Positions 62,297-64,000 of a stretch of DNA of 64,000 nucleotides are shown here, one piece after another. The stretch is from JADLHS01 sp044225555 (GTDB lineage Bacteria; Verrucomicrobiota; Verrucomicrobiia; Limisphaerales; JADLHS01): the NCBI GenBank assembly GCA_044225555.1, contig JBGAIM010000017.1:94264-158263 (forward strand), in the 5' to 3' direction. Numbering within the stretch: the first letter of the stretch is position 1; each line of letters begins with the position of its first letter. The notes beneath the pieces are model-generated. The model saw only the letters and a program-made list of their open reading frames with translations, made no database searches and was not told the origin of the DNA. Position numbers and translations under genes: made by a program.

Positions 62297-62827
62297 TTAC
62301 GCCGCGCCTTGGAGCGGAGTCATGTTGATGATGGGCGGCAGATTCCGCTGCTTGCGCAACTCCTGAACGCTGAGAATGAACGCGCCAAAGCCGCTCACCA
62401 ACGCCCAGATCGGAAGGACAAACCAGCCGACAAACGGCAACAGGAACGTGAGCGACAGCAAAATGCCGCCGCGCAACACCCGCCGCCAGGGTTGTTGTTC
62501 ATCCGCCGGGGTGGGCAGCCCGGCGCCGATCCTGAGCACCAACCCCGCCGAACCAATCAATCCTAGCAGGGCAGGGATCAACATGAGCGTCACGCCGGTA
62601 AGTTTCAGCGCCGGATTGGGCAGGTTGGAGATGATCGCCCCGAGAATGACCGGCAGCGCCGCCGCGAGCAGGCCGACCAGTGTGAGCTTCACCGGCCGGG
62701 CGTAATGTTGCCGGGCGCGGTCCACCACGGCGGGAAAGAGGGCGTGGGCGACCAGCCAGTAACTGACGTAAACGGTCAGCAGCCCGACGATGATTAGGAA
62801 TATCTTCAGAATATCGGCCATGATCAT
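62297..62827 (-). CDS. Integral membrane protein of unknown function
   Basis: 176 residues from ATG 62827, which has GGAGG eight bases before it; the longer frame upstream lacks this. About five hydrophobic helices: MADILKIFLIIVGLLTVYVSYWLVAHALFP, VKLTLVGLLAAALPVILGAIISN, LKLTGVTLMLIPALLGLIGSAGLVLRIG, GGILLSLTFLLPFVGWFVLPIWALVSGFGAFIL. The short C-terminus is cytoplasmic or periplasmic. I do not recognise a family. A LacI-operator-like palindrome lies 158 bp upstream. Confidence 0.8.
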   Translation of the reverse strand: MIMADILKIFLIIVGLLTVYVSYWLVAHALFPAVVDRARQHYARPVKLTLVGLLAAALPVILGAIISNLPNPALKLTGVTLMLIPALLGLIGSAGLVLRIGAGLPTPADEQQPWRRVLRGGILLSLTFLLPFVGWFVLPIWALVSGFGAFILSVQELRKQRNLPPIINMTPLQGAA

Positions 62828-62984
62828 AAGTGAATCCTCCAGACGGTGATTGATGTTGAAGTGATTGAATCCATCGCGGCTACTGTGGTCCGCCCGGGCG
62901 GACTCTGCAAGCCTCTCGGTACAGCTCTCAACGGCATCATGCACCTAAGACACGCCAACCTGGCGCTTTGTTTCAGGATTCTGT

Positions 62985-62996
62985 GGTAGCGCTACC
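62985..62996. promoter_or_regulatory. LacI-family-operator-like palindrome
   Basis: GGTAGCGCTACC, a perfect 12-bp dyad with the central CG typical of LacI/GalR-type operators. It sits between the lipoprotein gene and the membrane protein gene. No LacI-type regulator is in the window. Confidence 0.45.
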
Positions 62997-63061
62997 GTAT
63001 CGGCTGCGTTTGGAGCCTCGTCCCGGTGCGTGTTTAACCTTCCGGAAGAACGGGAAAATTA

Positions 63062-63715
63062 TCACTTGCTTTTGGCGCTGATGAAATCGCTGCCCATTTT
63101 ATCCACGTCATCCAGGCTCATGATCGGGGAGTACATCACGTCGTGAATATCCGTCGAGCGGGTGTATCCGAAGTAAACGTCACCGATATTTCGTTTCACC
63201 ATCTTCGCTAGTCGGTTTCGGATCGTCTGCAAATCCGCCTTACCGCTCTGTCCCAACACAAGCCGGGCCGATGACACGATCGCAATGCGAGTGGACTTAT
63301 TGTGCACGGTGAAATTGAACCTGAGGCTCCGATCCTTTGTATTGATGTCGCGTTGCGTCAGAACTATGAAAGCCGAATCGGGACGGGTATCCGGGAGGTT
63401 CGGAATTGCGCGACGAGCGATTGCTTCGATGTCCTCGGCCGGGAATTGAGTTGTGCCGGGAAAGGGCGACAGCCCGGACGACCCAATATTCAATGTGGCT
63501 TTTACCTGAATTCCCAGTTCGCGACTCAATGACTTGGACAGCAACGCAGCCTCCGGGAAGTTGAAATCGTCCATAGGCATCAGATAAACATCCACTTTGC
63601 TTTCGCTAGTTAAAGCTGGAGTTGAGGATGTGGTATTCGTCGGTGCGGGTTTGGTGCTTGTACATGACGTCATGCAGAGGATCGAACAGAGCAGCACCAC
63701 CTGGAGAAGTTTCAT
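63062..63715 (-). CDS. Lipoprotein resembling a degenerate archaemetzincin
   Basis: 217 residues. Lipoprotein signal LLQVVLLCSILCMTSC. After a Thr/Ser-rich linker the order of segments recalls archaemetzincin-type peptidases: VDVYLMPMDDFNFPEAALLSKSLSRELGIQVKAT, PFPGTTQFPAEDIEAIARRA, AFIVLTQRDI, RIAIVSSARL, and LAKMVKRNIGDVYFGYTRSTDIHDVMYSPIMSLDDVDKMG. In the true enzymes the last block carries HExxHxxGxxH and a CVM motif. Here the zinc motif is KRNIGD, so no metal site and probably no protease activity. The relation is from pattern memory only. Confidence 0.6.
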   Translation of the reverse strand: MKLLQVVLLCSILCMTSCTSTKPAPTNTTSSTPALTSESKVDVYLMPMDDFNFPEAALLSKSLSRELGIQVKATLNIGSSGLSPFPGTTQFPAEDIEAIARRAIPNLPDTRPDSAFIVLTQRDINTKDRSLRFNFTVHNKSTRIAIVSSARLVLGQSGKADLQTIRNRLAKMVKRNIGDVYFGYTRSTDIHDVMYSPIMSLDDVDKMGSDFISAKSK

Positions 63716-63870
63716 TCGGCTTCAATCATGTCGCCAATCCGGCGGGTATCTCAACCTCAAAGTCCGTCGCGCGCGAATGGCGTGGGCCGATGGCGGTTTC
63801 GCCGCTGGCGTAGCAGGGGAACAGTCCAGTGCCAAAGCTGGGTTGGTTGTTTGATCGAAACTAGAAGCCA

Positions 63871-64000
63871 TCTCATAAATACCTCAAGAGGATAATGGCT
63901 GCACCCAGGTGAAGGAAACCTTGGAAGTTTTCCGCGTGATATTCGTAGCGCACCACCAACCGACGGAAGTTAAACAGCCAGGCAAAGAGCCGTTCGATCT
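63871..64000 (-). CDS. IS5-type transposase, C-terminal end (cut by window edge)
   Basis: The minus strand reads IERLFAWLFNFRRLVVRYEYHAENFQGFLHLGAAIILLRYL and stops at 63871. The IERxFAWLxxFRRLVxRYExxxxNFxGFxxLA pattern is the end of IS5/IS427-group DDE transposases, with the catalytic Glu of the DDE set normally just before it. The 5' part lies outside. The inverted-repeat end is probably at about 63850-63870 (GAAACTAGAAGCCATCT). No sign of truncation within the visible part. Confidence 0.85.

Overview
The window looks like a chromosomal segment of a Verrucomicrobiota bacterium, most likely of the Pedosphaera/Limisphaera (subdivision 3) type. This is inferred from several features together: two DUF1800-DUF1501 gene pairs, two pseudopilins with the H-X9-DG motif, a PSCyt1-type cytochrome, many secreted proteins ending in the same short ...FYRL/FFRL module, moderately high GC, and abundant short palindromic and 6/7-nt periodic repeats. 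No search was run, so the lineage is an inference.

Layout. 1-5467: 3' part of a giant secreted protein of about 17 Ig/cadherin-like repeats. 5469-7149: two ABC-2 permeases. 7277-14033: glucan phosphorylase, RlmN, a DUF2947-like protein, an iron-type alcohol dehydrogenase and an anchored hypothetical. 14066-20377: a pyruvate dehydrogenase locus (lplA divergent from aceE-aceF-lpd). Here aceF is split by an exact 44-bp tandem duplication. 20475: tRNA-Pro(GGG). 20838-34535: a carbohydrate region with a GH13 amylase, two H-X9-DG pseudopilins, a multi-module sugar-binding-like protein, a histidine kinase/response regulator pair, a GH3 beta-glucosidase and a GH5 enzyme with CBM6-like modules. 34558-46028: an SGNH-TPR protein, a CBS protein, folB, a HAD-Nudix fusion, dapF, dapA-dapB, folK, a nucleoside-type MFS carrier, and dxs-xseB. 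46206-47995: a small lineage-type ORF, an esterase and a cytochrome. 48096-52190: a BlaI-M56 peptidase-secretin operon. 52294-62090: two DUF1800/DUF1501 clusters around an MFS carrier. 62297-64000: a membrane protein, a lipoprotein resembling a degenerate archaemetzincin, and the 3' end of an IS5-type transposase cut by the window edge.

How genes work together. LplA can lipoylate the E2 made by the neighbouring PDH genes. Glucan phosphorylase, GH13, GH3, GH5, the binding-like protein and the two-component pair suggest sensing and breakdown of alpha- and beta-glucans. DapA/DapB/DapF serve lysine and peptidoglycan precursor synthesis, FolB/FolK folate, and Dxs isoprenoids.

The least ordinary system is the blaI operon. 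A BlaI-type repressor gene, preceded by two operator-like dyads 31 bp apart, overlaps a BlaR1-type M56 metallopeptidase gene. The peptidase runs into a secretin N0/STN-like domain and, across what looks like a frameshift, into a secretin whose core is interrupted by about 200 residues of Wzz/GumC-like coiled coil. Other points of note are 7-nt periodic inserts kept in frame inside rlmN, lplA and dapB, and a family of dispersed palindromes.
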